Source: Brevibacillus centrosporus (GTDB taxonomy: Bacteria; Bacillota; Bacilli; Brevibacillales; Brevibacillaceae). From it: DNA of 64,000 bases. The notes beneath the pieces were generated by a model. That model saw only the letters and a list, made by a program, of their open reading frames with translations. It was not told where the DNA came from and did not search any database. The position numbers were made by a program, and so were the translations under genes. Shown one piece after another: positions 33,085 to 41,910 of the stretch (its first letter is position 1; each line of letters starts with the position of its first letter). The stretch is taken from NCBI RefSeq assembly GCF_003710815.1, contig NZ_RHHP01000025.1, forward strand, positions 78,027-142,026, read 5' to 3'.

Positions 33085-34032
33085 TCAATCCGTTTGCCGA
33101 TCTTTTTTCAGCCACTCGATCAGCTCTCGTTCGCGGGCCTTGTTCATCCTTTGCGACTGCTCTGGCGACCACTCGTAAAAGCCCTGTCCGTTTTTCTGCC
33201 CGTAGCTGCCTGCATCTACAAGACTTCTCATGGTCGAAAGAGACTCCTGCTGTGTCCCCAGATCCGGGAACAAGTAGCTGGAGATGGCATCGAACACATC
33301 CAGACCTCCCATATCGGCTGTCATAAAGGGACCTGTGACGGGCAAGCGGCGTCCGATGCTGTAGCGAACGGCCTTATCAATATCCTCGATCGAGGCAGCC
33401 CCTTGCTCATAGATGTACTGGGCTTCCCGGAAAAGCGCGTACTGCAGGCGGTTCCCCACTGATCCGAGAATGTCCTTTTTGACGAGGATCGGCTTCTTGT
33501 CCATCGCTTCGAGCAGCACCATCGCTCGCTCTACAGCGGTATCTGCTGTCTTTCCCCCCCGAATGACTTCGACAAGCGGAATGAGATGTCCCGGATTCCA
33601 AAAGTGCGTGACCAGCGTCCGCTCGGGGTACTCGATCTGGCTCGCAATAGCTGTAGGACTCAATCCTGATGTGTTGCTCGCCAGGATCGTGTCCGGGGAG
33701 CACAGCGCCTCCAGCTCCTGGAACATCTTTTGCTTCATCTCCAGATTTTCCGGGATACCCTCGATGACAAAGCTCGCCCCCTGGACGCATTCCGACAGAG
33801 ACGTGGTGAACCAAATTCGTTCTTGCACCGCAGCCTTCTCCTCTGCAGACACGACCTCGTATTCAACGAGAATCCCTAGCTTTTCGGCTACACCATCCTT
33901 GCCGCGCTGAATATCCTGCAGACTCGTTCCCCAGACCTTTACGTGCAAGCCTGCCATCGCAGCGGACAGAGCGATCGAGTGCCCCATCGTACCTGCTCCG
34001 ATGATCGCCAAGCTTTCCACTGGCTTCCTCAT
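33085..34032 (-). CDS. 3-hydroxyacyl-CoA dehydrogenase family oxidoreductase
   Basis: 315 residues. Rossmann start LAIIGAGTMGHSIALSAAMA, then NTSGLSPTAIASQ, HFWNPGHLIPLVEVI with the catalytic His, and the C-terminal helical domain (LGSVGNRLQYALFREA; GGLDVFDAISSYLF). Members of this family include 3-hydroxybutyryl-CoA dehydrogenase, L-gulonate 3-dehydrogenase and L-carnitine dehydrogenase; the operon, with a GntP-type permease, favours a hydroxy-acid or polyol substrate over an acyl-CoA. The start ATG overlaps the preceding SDR stop by four bases. Longer upstream starts would overlap the whole end of that gene and are rejected. Last gene of the operon. Confidence 0.88.
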   Translation of the reverse strand: MRKPVESLAIIGAGTMGHSIALSAAMAGLHVKVWGTSLQDIQRGKDGVAEKLGILVEYEVVSAEEKAAVQERIWFTTSLSECVQGASFVIEGIPENLEMKQKMFQELEALCSPDTILASNTSGLSPTAIASQIEYPERTLVTHFWNPGHLIPLVEVIRGGKTADTAVERAMVLLEAMDKKPILVKKDILGSVGNRLQYALFREAQYIYEQGAASIEDIDKAVRYSIGRRLPVTGPFMTADMGGLDVFDAISSYLFPDLGTQQESLSTMRSLVDAGSYGQKNGQGFYEWSPEQSQRMNKARERELIEWLKKDRQTD

Positions 34033-34790
34033 ATCGCGGTCCAACCTCCATCCACCTTGATGGTTTCGCCCGTGATGAAGTTTGCCATGTCGGAGGCGAG
34101 GAACAGAACAGCCCCGGTAATATCCGATACTTGCGCGAGCTGTCCTAACGGAATTCTCCGCAAAACATCCTGGTAAAATTCCCGGTCCTCGAACATTTTC
34201 TTGGTCAGATCCGTCTCGACAAAGGTCGGTGCAACCGCGTTGACCTTTACCCCATAGGAAGCCCACTCCACTGCCAACGCTTTCGTCAGCTGCACGGCAC
34301 CGCCTTTGCTTGAGCAATAGGCTGAGCGCTTGATATACCCGACAAAGGCCATTTGTGACACCATGTTAATGATGCGTCCCCCACCGTTTTCCGCCATATG
34401 CTTCCCGGAGTGCTGCGAGCAGAAGAATGTACCTTTCAGATTGGTGTCCAGCACGCGATCCCAATCCTCTTCCGTGACGTCAAAGGCAGGCTTGGCGATG
34501 TTGATTCCCGCATTGTTGACCAGTACATCGAGTCCACCGAGTGTGGCAACCGTGTCATCGACCATCTGGTAAATACTCTGCACATCCTGCATATCTGCCG
34601 ACAAAAAGTAAGATTCTGCTTGGAATTCGCGCAATTCTTGTACCGCTGCTTCCAAATCTGCCGCATTACGTCCGGTGATCATGACTTTTGCACCGAGTTT
34701 GGCAAAGGCGAGAGCAGCGTCCTTTCCAATACCTTTGCTGCCTCCCGTGATGAGGACCTTCTTTCCTTTCAGCTCTTGAAAGTATGTCAT
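34029..34790 (-). CDS. Short-chain dehydrogenase/reductase
   Basis: 253-residue classical SDR. The nucleotide-binding motif GGSKGIGKDAALAF (about residues 16-29), NNAGI (about 90), the catalytic Ser in NMVSQMAF and YCSSK with the catalytic Tyr and Lys (about 158-162) are intact, and the C-terminus FITGETIKVDGGWTAI is the usual ending. Such enzymes oxidise secondary alcohols with NAD(P). Its operon mates are a HisD-like dehydrogenase, a GntP permease and a second dehydrogenase, so it probably oxidises or inverts a hydroxyl of the transported compound. Confidence 0.9.
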   Translation of the reverse strand: MTYFQELKGKKVLITGGSKGIGKDAALAFAKLGAKVMITGRNAADLEAAVQELREFQAESYFLSADMQDVQSIYQMVDDTVATLGGLDVLVNNAGINIAKPAFDVTEEDWDRVLDTNLKGTFFCSQHSGKHMAENGGGRIINMVSQMAFVGYIKRSAYCSSKGGAVQLTKALAVEWASYGVKVNAVAPTFVETDLTKKMFEDREFYQDVLRRIPLGQLAQVSDITGAVLFLASDMANFITGETIKVDGGWTAI

Positions 34791-34819
34791 CTCCGCTAAT
34801 CCCCTTTCGACAGCCTTTC

Positions 34820-36133
34820 TTACATCCCAAGCGAGAACAAGACAACAGCTAGAATGACTCCAAAAATCGGAACTATCACAGTCATCGCACCAAAAGCCGG
34901 ATATGCATCTTTATGTGTCTCTCCTGCAATGGCTCGAATGGTCGTAACGACATACCCACCATGCGGCAGAGAGTCAAGGGACCCTGACGAGATCGCGACA
35001 ACCCGGTGCAACGCTTCAGGATTGACCCCCATATCCATATAGTGTGGAGCAAGCAATGGCAGCGCAATTGTCTGTCCGCCAGAGGCTGACCCTGTGAGAC
35101 CTGCAATGATACATACAGCCACTGCACTTCCTATCAGCGGACTGCCAGGGATACTCGTCATCATGTCTACTGCACTCGCAAAAGCAGGAGTCGCCTTGGC
35201 TACTCCACCAAAACCAACGACAGCTGCAGTGTTCGCAATGGCAATCAAAGCCCCCATCGTGCCTTCTGATACGGCGTGCCAGAAATTGATAAAGTACTTT
35301 CGATGGAGCAAGTAGGTAGCAATTACTCCACCCAGCAAAGCGAGAATCAAGGCGGATTGTGCCAATGAATTGTGGAATACAAACGAGATGACCAGAACGA
35401 CCAGGAGCGGAATCATACTCACGATAGGATGAGGTAAATTTTCTCTCACATCCCTATTGTCCGTTTCCCGCGAAACGAAGCGCTCCCCTTTTTGAACCGC
35501 TTTCATAATCATCCGTTTTAACCACCAGTAACCGAAAATCATCATGAAAACAGCAACGACCAAGCTTACTTCCCAGCCTGCATACGGTGTCGTGTGCAAA
35601 TATGGAATCGGAATCCAGTTTTGAATTTCAGGTGAACCAGCCGAAGTCATCGTAAAAGTCGTGGAGCCAAAGCCAAGAGCCGCCGGGATAAAGCGTCTTG
35701 GCAAATTCGCCTCTCTAAACAAGCTGATGGCCATCGGATAAACGGAAAAGGCAACGACGAACAAGCTCACGCCGCCATATGTCAAAACCGCGCAGGCAAT
35801 GACGATCGCAAGCGCTGCGTTTTTCATGCCAATTTTTTCAACGATCCATTTGGATACACTGTCCGCAGCTCCGCTATCTTCCATCAGCTTTCCAAAAATT
35901 GCGCCAATGAGAAACATTAAATACCACGATGTAATAAATCCAGTAAAACCGCTCATGTAATTGGCAACGAAGTTCGCTTCTCCTTCAGCAGCCAGCTGCG
36001 GGAAAAGTGGCAGTCCATTACATACAGCGACAAACAAAGCAGAGAACGGAGCAACAATTAACAAGTTCATGCCTCTCATAGTCAAAATGATGAGAAGGGC
36101 CAAGCCTCCAATCAAACCAATCATACTAATCAT
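34820..36133 (-). CDS. GntP-family permease
   Basis: About 437 residues with roughly 12 TM segments. The sequence fits the gluconate:H+ symporter (GntP) family: LLIVAPFSALFVAVCNGLP near the start, SWYLMFLIGAIFGKLMEDSG, and a C-terminal SASGGQTIALPLL and SLDSLPHGGYVVTTIR. GntP proteins import gluconate, related sugar acids, glycerate or hydroxy acids. ATG 36133 is preferred, 8 bases after GGGAAG; GTG 36142 is possible. Encoded between the HisD-like and SDR genes, it is presumably the uptake step of the pathway. Confidence 0.88.
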   Translation of the reverse strand: MISMIGLIGGLALLIILTMRGMNLLIVAPFSALFVAVCNGLPLFPQLAAEGEANFVANYMSGFTGFITSWYLMFLIGAIFGKLMEDSGAADSVSKWIVEKIGMKNAALAIVIACAVLTYGGVSLFVVAFSVYPMAISLFREANLPRRFIPAALGFGSTTFTMTSAGSPEIQNWIPIPYLHTTPYAGWEVSLVVAVFMMIFGYWWLKRMIMKAVQKGERFVSRETDNRDVRENLPHPIVSMIPLLVVLVISFVFHNSLAQSALILALLGGVIATYLLHRKYFINFWHAVSEGTMGALIAIANTAAVVGFGGVAKATPAFASAVDMMTSIPGSPLIGSAVAVCIIAGLTGSASGGQTIALPLLAPHYMDMGVNPEALHRVVAISSGSLDSLPHGGYVVTTIRAIAGETHKDAYPAFGAMTVIVPIFGVILAVVLFSLGM

Positions 36134-36246
36134 CCGAATCACTTCCCATCTTCTGCGTAATTACTTAGTGCCTGGAGCCTCGCTCGGAGGAGAGGAGCCT
36201 AGCTGTCGCGGTGCTCGCTCCCCTTCCTTGCAAGACAACATCCCAC

Positions 36247-37524
36247 TTACTTCTTTCCGTAGCGGCGCACACGGAGCAACGCCTGCTCGGCATGTCCTGC
36301 GAAGTTTTCCAGCTGGCACAGACGCGCTGCGTATTCTCCGATGTAGGCACTCGCTTCTTCGCTTACTTTTTGGTAGGTGACCGTTTTCAGGAATTTCCCG
36401 ACCCACAGTCCGCCTGTGTAACGAGCCGCGCCTTTGGTTGGCAGGGTATGGTTGGTTCCGATGACTTTATCGCCGTAAGCTACGTTGGTCTCCGGGCCGA
36501 GGAACAGGCAGCCGTAGTTGGTCATGTTGTTCAGGAAGAAATCAGGGTCCTTCGTCAAAATTTCCACGTGCTCAAATGCGAGACGATTTGCCTCAACCAG
36601 CGCTTCCTGCTCATCCTCTACCAGGATGATTTGACCGTAATCACGCCAGGAAACACTTGCTACATCTGCTGTCGGAAGCACGGTAAGCTGACGCTCGATT
36701 TCTTTGATCGTCTCTTCGGCCAGCTTTTCCGAGGTCGTGATCAAAGCACCTGGAGATGTCGGTCCGTGCTCGCCTTGGCCGAGAATATCGGTCGCGATCA
36801 TTTCGGCATCTGCTGTTTCGTCTGCAACAACCAATGTTTCCGTAGGCCCTGCAAATAGGTCGATCCCCACACGGCCATACAGCTGGCGCTTCGCTTCCGC
36901 TACAAAAGCATTTCCTGGTCCCACGAGCATATCGACCGGCTTGATTGTTTCGGTACCGACTGCCATTGCGGCCATCGCCTGAATGCCGCCGAGAATGTAG
37001 ATCTCATCTGCTCCTGCCATATGCATCGCAGCTACCGTAGCTGCTGGAATTTCTCCGTTGATGGGAGGTGTGCAAGCGATGACGCGTTTGACACCCGCTA
37101 CCTTTGCGGTCAGTACGCTCATGTGTGCCGAAGCGACCATCGGATAGCGTCCGCCCGGGATATAGCAGCCTACACTATCGACCGGGATGTTCTTGTGACC
37201 CAGAATCACACCTGGCAAGGTCTCCACTTCGATGTCGAGCATGGATTTACGCTGTTCTTCTGCAAAACGGCGTACGTTGCTCTGTGCAAATTTGATATCA
37301 TCGATGGTCTGCTCCGGTACACCGCTGATGATTTCCGCGATTTGCTCTTCTGTCAGGCGGAACTGCTCGGGACTCCATTTATCGAATTTGGCAGAAAGCT
37401 CCCGTACGGCTGCATCACCTTCCTGCTCGATTTGTTGAATCGTTTGGCGTACGGTTTCCGCTACCTGCGCGTCGTTTTGTGCAATTTCGTCCTTCGCTTT
37501 TCCTTGTTTCAAAAATCTTGCCAT
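36247..37524 (-). CDS. Histidinol dehydrogenase-like enzyme (catabolic HisD paralogue)
   Basis: 425 residues, full HisD length. Zinc and catalytic residues are conserved: Gln and His in [10 protein letters not shown], Glu-His in LAFEHVEIL, Asp in VAYGDKVIG and His in [11 protein letters not shown], with NHTLPT and SVGCYIPGG as family landmarks. HisD paralogues outside histidine operons oxidise other primary alcohols to acids in two NAD steps, for example sulfopropanediol 3-dehydrogenase (HpsN). The operon (LacI, GntP, SDR, second dehydrogenase) is catabolic, so histidine synthesis is unlikely. Start ATG follows AGGAGGG. It is the first structural gene after the double operator. Confidence 0.88.
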   Translation of the reverse strand: MARFLKQGKAKDEIAQNDAQVAETVRQTIQQIEQEGDAAVRELSAKFDKWSPEQFRLTEEQIAEIISGVPEQTIDDIKFAQSNVRRFAEEQRKSMLDIEVETLPGVILGHKNIPVDSVGCYIPGGRYPMVASAHMSVLTAKVAGVKRVIACTPPINGEIPAATVAAMHMAGADEIYILGGIQAMAAMAVGTETIKPVDMLVGPGNAFVAEAKRQLYGRVGIDLFAGPTETLVVADETADAEMIATDILGQGEHGPTSPGALITTSEKLAEETIKEIERQLTVLPTADVASVSWRDYGQIILVEDEQEALVEANRLAFEHVEILTKDPDFFLNNMTNYGCLFLGPETNVAYGDKVIGTNHTLPTKGAARYTGGLWVGKFLKTVTYQKVSEEASAYIGEYAARLCQLENFAGHAEQALLRVRRYGKK

Positions 37525-37544
37525 GTTCGTTCCCTCCTGTTTTT

Positions 37545-37622
37545 TGCATACGTATGCAGTTTTCAGAAATTTTTTCTCACTCTTTTATGCATACGTATGC
37601 ATTTTGGAGTGAGAAAAATTTC
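37545..37622 (-). promoter_or_regulatory. Two identical LacI-type palindromic operators
   Basis: TGCATACGTATGCA occurs at 37545-37558 and 37588-37601, centres 43 bases apart (about four helical turns). The second copy is extended to a 16-bp palindrome and sits exactly in the centre of a larger inverted repeat (37566-37582 with 37607-37622, one-base difference). They lie between the lacI-type gene and the HisD-like gene, in the 5' untranslated region of the operon. Confidence 0.85.
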
Positions 37623-37646
37623 AGAGCATTTTTAATCTATGCCCAA

Positions 37647-37676
37647 ATTGTAAAGATAACCGCTTACATTTGTCAA
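37647..37676 (-). promoter_or_regulatory. Promoter of the HisD-like operon with cre-like site
   Basis: TTGACA (37671-37676) and TACAAT (37647-37652) are 18 bases apart on the minus strand. The spacer carries TGTAAGCGGTTATC (37655-37668), close to the CcpA cre consensus WTGNAANCGNWWNCAW, lacking only the last CA. The regulator's stop codon at 37681 nearly touches the -35 box. Confidence 0.7.
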
Positions 37677-37680
37677 CGGC

Positions 37681-38682
37681 TTAAATTTTTTTCCGAGTCG
37701 TCCCGCGCTCGATCAAGTGCCCGGAAACGAGCTTTGACACGGGTTCTACCACTTCTATTTTCATTTCGTTCAGAAGTGTATCGATGGTCAACTCAATCAT
37801 CTCGTCAACAGGCTGCTCCCATGTCGTCAGCTCGTGAGAAGGCCAGGATGCCATTTTGATGTTGTCAAATCCGACGACCGCGATGTCATTCGGAACGGAT
37901 AGCCCCATTGCCCCTGCAGCATCCATTGCACCTAGTGCTGTAATATCATTGGCCCCGAAAATGACGTCTGGCACCTCTCTTCTCTTCAACAGCCGAATCG
38001 CAGCGTCATAGGCTTTCTCGTAAGTGTAGTCCCCCTCTTCTATCATCGGTTCTATTCCCTTCTCCTGCAAAAACTCGCAAAAACCCCGTTGCCGGTCCTG
38101 ACTGGTCGAGGTATTGGTTCTGCCTGTGATATACGCCATTTTCCGATAGCCCTGCTCGTACAAATAGCTCGCGATCTGCCGGGCAGCCGCGTAGTTGTCG
38201 CAGCTGACGGAATAGCACGGGACATCTTTGCTGTAGCGATTGAACAGAATCACAGGGATGTTGTTCTCATGCAATTGAGTCACAACTTTAGAGGACAAAT
38301 ACGCATCTGTTACGATCACACCCTCGACGCTGTACTCCAGGAATTGCGTGATTTCCTCCTGCTGGATCTCATCATTTTCCGTGTACACAAACAAAACATG
38401 ATACCCTTTATCACGCAGACCTTTGGTGAATTTGCCCAGCACTTCATGGTAGAACGGGTTTTCCATATCACGCATCGCCAAACCGACGATGTTGGTCTTG
38501 TTCATGATCAAACCGCGTGCGAGCGCATTTGGGCGATAGCCGAGCTCCTTCGCTACCTCCAGCACCTTTCGCTTGGTTTTTTCCGATACGTTTGACCCGG
38601 GGGTGAAAACACGCGAAACAGTAGATTGAGAGACTTTAGCAACTCTCGCAACCTCCATCGCATTTACCGGCTTTTTCTTCAC
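37681..38682 (-). CDS. LacI-family transcriptional regulator
   Basis: 333 residues. The LacI headpiece is clear: NAMEVARVAKVSQSTVSRVF (recognition helix) and the hinge LGYRPNALARGLI (about residues 44-57), then a periplasmic-binding-like effector domain with NIVGLAMRDMENPFYHEVLG and DVIFGANDITALGAMDAAGA. GTG 38682 is chosen because GGAGGG is 8 bases upstream. Its position just before the two operators makes it the probable repressor of the HisD-like operon. It lies after the rhamnose operon but is separated from it by a terminator, so it need not control rhamnose genes. Confidence 0.92.
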   Translation of the reverse strand: MKKKPVNAMEVARVAKVSQSTVSRVFTPGSNVSEKTKRKVLEVAKELGYRPNALARGLIMNKTNIVGLAMRDMENPFYHEVLGKFTKGLRDKGYHVLFVYTENDEIQQEEITQFLEYSVEGVIVTDAYLSSKVVTQLHENNIPVILFNRYSKDVPCYSVSCDNYAAARQIASYLYEQGYRKMAYITGRTNTSTSQDRQRGFCEFLQEKGIEPMIEEGDYTYEKAYDAAIRLLKRREVPDVIFGANDITALGAMDAAGAMGLSVPNDIAVVGFDNIKMASWPSHELTTWEQPVDEMIELTIDTLLNEMKIEVVEPVSKLVSGHLIERGTTRKKI

Positions 38683-38739
38683 AAGGTTCCCTCCGAATCC
38701 AGAGTGTGGAACCTTTATTTTAGCACGATTCCCCTCCAA

Positions 38740-38771
38740 CAAAAACAGCACGATCCTCGTAGACCGTGCTG
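38740..38771 (-). terminator. Terminator of the rhamnose operon
   Basis: CAGCACG / CGTGCTG on the minus strand followed by TTTTTG, 17 bases after the fusion gene stop. Confidence 0.8.
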
Positions 38772-38788
38772 CATAGCGCAAACAGATT

Positions 38789-41557
38789 TCAAGACGAAAT
38801 GGCGGCTTTATGCTGACCGCCGCGCAAAGAGAGCACTTCCTGCTCGTACTGCTTTACCTCTGTCAGCCACTCCTCACGCACAGGAACCCCTTGTCGCGCA
38901 CAAAACATATCCCATACAGCTCCGAACGGATAGGTTTTAAATTCCTCCATGAGCGCGAGCCGCGTCGTGTAATCGCCTGCAAGCTCGACCTGACGCAGGT
39001 AATCCGTTGGCTCCAGCATGGCACGCAGAAGCGCCTTTTGCGTATTGCGCATCCCGATCACCCAAGCCGCAATCCGGTTGATGCTGCCGTCAAAAAAGTC
39101 CAGACCGATGTGAGTCATGCCAAGCAAATCGTGCCGCACCAGCTCCCGAGCGATGTCCAAAAGCTCATCATCCATGATGACGACGTGATCGCTGTCCCAA
39201 CGAACCGGACGGCTGACGTGCAGCAGAATGCCCTGGGAAAAGAGCGCGAGTGACGAGAGCTTGCCCGAGATCGTCTCGGTCGGGTGGAAATGCCCGGCGT
39301 CGAGGCAGATAATTTTACCATTTTGCAGCCCATAGCCCATGTAAAATTCATGGGAGCCGACCACGTAGCTCTCAGACCCGATCCCGAACACCTTGCTCTC
39401 TACCGCATCCAGATTGTGGGCAGGATTGAGCTCTTCGCGGAAGATTTCATCGAGAGCGTCCTTCAAACGCTGGCGTGGAGCCATCCGATCTACGGGAATG
39501 TCCTTGTAGCCGTCTGGAATCCATACATTCGTCACGCAGGTTTGCCCGAGCTGCTCGCCAAAGTACGCGCCGATTTTCCGAGATGCCTTGCAGTGATCGA
39601 TCCAAAATTGGCGGATTTGCGGGTCTGGATGACTCAGCGTAAAGCCATCCTCGGATTTTTCATGAGAGAAGCAGGTCGGATTAAAGTCCAAGCCTAGCCC
39701 TTGCTCCTTGGCCCAGTTGACCCACTTTTCAAAATGCTTGGGAGCCAGATTGTCGATCTCCACCTGCTCGTCCGTATCGGCGTAAATGGCGTGCAGATTG
39801 ACTTTATGCTTGCCGGGAATAAGCGAAAACGCCTTCTCCAAGTCCTGACGCAGCTCCTCTGGCGTCCGCGCAGCTCCTGGATAATTCCCCGTGACAGCGA
39901 TTCCTCCCGTCAGCTCCTGATCGCGGTTAAGAAAGCCGCGAACGTCATCGCCTTGCCAGCAGTGCATGGACACCTTGATCGCGGAAAGCTTCTCCAGAAC
40001 AGCCTCCACATCGATCCCGTGCTTTTCGTACAGCTTTTTCGCCTCTTGATAGCTCGCTTCTAGTCCTGTGCTCACACTTGTCACTCCTTTCCTTTCGCCG
40101 GTTGTCACTCGTTTGAATTCCTCGATCCATTCCGCTCGATGGCAAGCCGCCTCCGGTTCGTAAATCGCGCTCGCAAATGTATGGCGGATCAAGCTTCGCG
40201 CCTCGTGAATATCGCTCACTTCACCCGTGGCGATCATCTGTACAGCAAGATTGCCTAGCGCCGTCGATTCCGTCGGCCCAGCCGTTACCTTTTTGCCGGA
40301 GACGTTCGCCGTCAGCTGGCAGAGCAGCTGGTTGCTGGACCCGCCGCCCACGATGTGGATGACCTCGATGGCGCGCCCCGTAATCGCTTCCATTTCCTCG
40401 ACGCACAAAGCATACAGGATCGCCAGATTGTCGTAGATACAGCGGGCAATTTCTCCCGGTGTCTGCGGAACGAGCTGCCCCGTTTCCCGGCAGTAGCTCT
40501 GGATTTCGCCGACCATGCTGCGCGGATTCAGAAAACGGGCGTCTGTAAAATCGATGAAGGTCGTAAAAGCCGGCTCCTCTTTCGCCAGCTCGACGAATCC
40601 ACCAAACGAAATGGCCCCCTCATAATGGCGATGGACCTCTTGGATGAACCACATTCCCATGATGTTTTTCAAAAAGCGATACGTATGGAAGGCGCCCCGC
40701 TCGTTCGTAAAATTGCGTTCGCGTGCCTCTGCGCTGTGGATCGGGCTGTCCAGCTCCACTCCCATCAGCGACCAGGTTCCGCTGCTGAGGTAGGCAAATG
40801 ACTTGGCGGGATCCGCCGGAACACCAAGCACCGCTGACGCCGTATCATGGGTAGCGACGCAGATTACTTCGCAGTCAGGCAAGTCGTATGCTTCATGCCA
40901 TTTTGACTGGACCCTGCCTAGTGATGTGCCTGGCTGGACCAGCTCCGCAAATTGGGAGCGGTCCAGACCCAGCAGCTTCAGTAAATCCTCGTCGTACTCA
41001 CGAGTCTGCAGATGCAACAGCTGCGTCGTCGAGGCGTTTGTCACTTCGTTGATTCGTTTTCCCGTAAGCAAGAAGTACAAGTAATCCGGCACCAGAAGAA
41101 TCTGATCGGCTTGCTTCAGCTGAACAGGATCGTGCACCGCCAGCTGGAACAAGGTATTGAAGGGCTGAAACTGAATGCCCGTTTTTTCATAGATAGCTTC
41201 GGCTGACAGCTGTCGCGTCACCTTTTCGATGGCATGCTTCGTCCGCTCGTCGCGATACGCATAGATCTCATGCAGTCGCTGACCTTCCCCATCCAGCAAT
41301 ACGTAGTCAACCGCCCACGTATCGATGCCCAGCGTACATGCTGTGATGCCCTGCTGTTTCACCTTTTGCAGCCCTGTCATGACTTCCTGGAATAAATAGT
41401 CGATGTTCCAGTAGCAGTGCCCCTCCACTTCTTCAAAGCCGTTTTGGAACCGATGAATCTCTTGCAAATGGATACGCCCGTCCAAAACGGTTCCCAAGAC
41501 CAGCCGCCCGCTCGAAGCCCCAATATCTACGGCAATATGGCTTCCCACTCCATGCAC
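38789..41557 (-). CDS. rhaBA: Rhamnulokinase / L-rhamnose isomerase fusion
   Basis: 922 residues, two complete enzymes in one frame. Residues 1 to about 490 are rhamnulokinase (FGGY kinase): [83 protein letters not shown]. From about residue 498 it is L-rhamnose isomerase: [89 protein letters not shown]. These enzymes catalyse the first two steps of rhamnose breakdown. Usually they are separate genes. An internal start signal is kept at the junction. Last gene of the operon. Confidence 0.92.
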   Translation of the reverse strand: MHGVGSHIAVDIGASSGRLVLGTVLDGRIHLQEIHRFQNGFEEVEGHCYWNIDYLFQEVMTGLQKVKQQGITACTLGIDTWAVDYVLLDGEGQRLHEIYAYRDERTKHAIEKVTRQLSAEAIYEKTGIQFQPFNTLFQLAVHDPVQLKQADQILLVPDYLYFLLTGKRINEVTNASTTQLLHLQTREYDEDLLKLLGLDRSQFAELVQPGTSLGRVQSKWHEAYDLPDCEVICVATHDTASAVLGVPADPAKSFAYLSSGTWSLMGVELDSPIHSAEARERNFTNERGAFHTYRFLKNIMGMWFIQEVHRHYEGAISFGGFVELAKEEPAFTTFIDFTDARFLNPRSMVGEIQSYCRETGQLVPQTPGEIARCIYDNLAILYALCVEEMEAITGRAIEVIHIVGGGSSNQLLCQLTANVSGKKVTAGPTESTALGNLAVQMIATGEVSDIHEARSLIRHTFASAIYEPEAACHRAEWIEEFKRVTTGERKGVTSVSTGLEASYQEAKKLYEKHGIDVEAVLEKLSAIKVSMHCWQGDDVRGFLNRDQELTGGIAVTGNYPGAARTPEELRQDLEKAFSLIPGKHKVNLHAIYADTDEQVEIDNLAPKHFEKWVNWAKEQGLGLDFNPTCFSHEKSEDGFTLSHPDPQIRQFWIDHCKASRKIGAYFGEQLGQTCVTNVWIPDGYKDIPVDRMAPRQRLKDALDEIFREELNPAHNLDAVESKVFGIGSESYVVGSHEFYMGYGLQNGKIICLDAGHFHPTETISGKLSSLALFSQGILLHVSRPVRWDSDHVVIMDDELLDIARELVRHDLLGMTHIGLDFFDGSINRIAAWVIGMRNTQKALLRAMLEPTDYLRQVELAGDYTTRLALMEEFKTYPFGAVWDMFCARQGVPVREEWLTEVKQYEQEVLSLRGGQHKAAISS
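40073..40092 (-). promoter_or_regulatory. Internal ribosome site and GTG start at the rhaB/rhaA junction
   Basis: AAAGGAG (plus 40084-40090) stands 8 bases before an in-frame GTG (minus 40075-40073), where the isomerase homology begins ([20 protein letters not shown]). Separate translation of a 428-residue isomerase is therefore possible, besides the full fusion. Confidence 0.65.
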
Positions 41558-41573
41558 CTCCCTCTACTAGCGC

Positions 41574-41888
41574 CTACTTTAAGTAAAAGACTTCCTTCAG
41601 TTCGAGAGAGACAGGGCTATTGTCTTCGTTCGTTTCCATGACATCTTTCATATACGCCCACCACTTCTGGCAGATTTCCGTTTCCGCCGTCTCGCTCCAG
41701 CGCTCTTCATCCTCAATCACCAGGTAGGCAAACAGACGGCTATTGGCCGGGTCGAGAAAGATCGAGTAATCATGTGCCCCATACTCTTTGAGCATCTCGA
41801 TCATCTCCGGCCAGATTTCGTCGTGGCGGCGCTTGTATTCCTCGTGGCAATCCCCGAATACATGCATGACAAACGCTTTACGAATCAT
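41574..41888 (-). CDS. rhaM: L-rhamnose mutarotase
   Basis: 104 residues, exactly the usual length. [20 protein letters not shown], then [33 protein letters not shown] and [12 protein letters not shown] are family hallmarks, including the active-site His and the paired Trp. It interconverts alpha- and beta-L-rhamnopyranose so that the isomerase receives the right anomer. ATG 41888 is used; longer starts overlap the previous gene's end. It lies 22 bases after the aldolase/dehydrogenase gene and 16 bases before the kinase/isomerase fusion. Confidence 0.95.
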   Translation of the reverse strand: MIRKAFVMHVFGDCHEEYKRRHDEIWPEMIEMLKEYGAHDYSIFLDPANSRLFAYLVIEDEERWSETAETEICQKWWAYMKDVMETNEDNSPVSLELKEVFYLK

Positions 41889-41910
41889 CTTCGTTCCCCC
41901 TATTCCGTGC

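Noticed and set aside
34033..34317. Upstream extension of the 3-hydroxyacyl-CoA dehydrogenase-like gene
   Set aside because: The added 95 residues overlap the SDR gene and do not resemble protein; the Rossmann motif begins right after ATG 34032.
36247..37524. Naming this gene hisD or hpsN
   Set aside because: The operon is catabolic, without other histidine genes, and no sulfonate genes are seen; the enzyme family is clear, the substrate is not.
37681..38682. Rhamnose regulator role for the LacI protein
   Set aside because: A terminator separates it from the rhamnose operon, and its likely palindromic operators lie on the other side; the rhamnose promoter has direct repeats instead.
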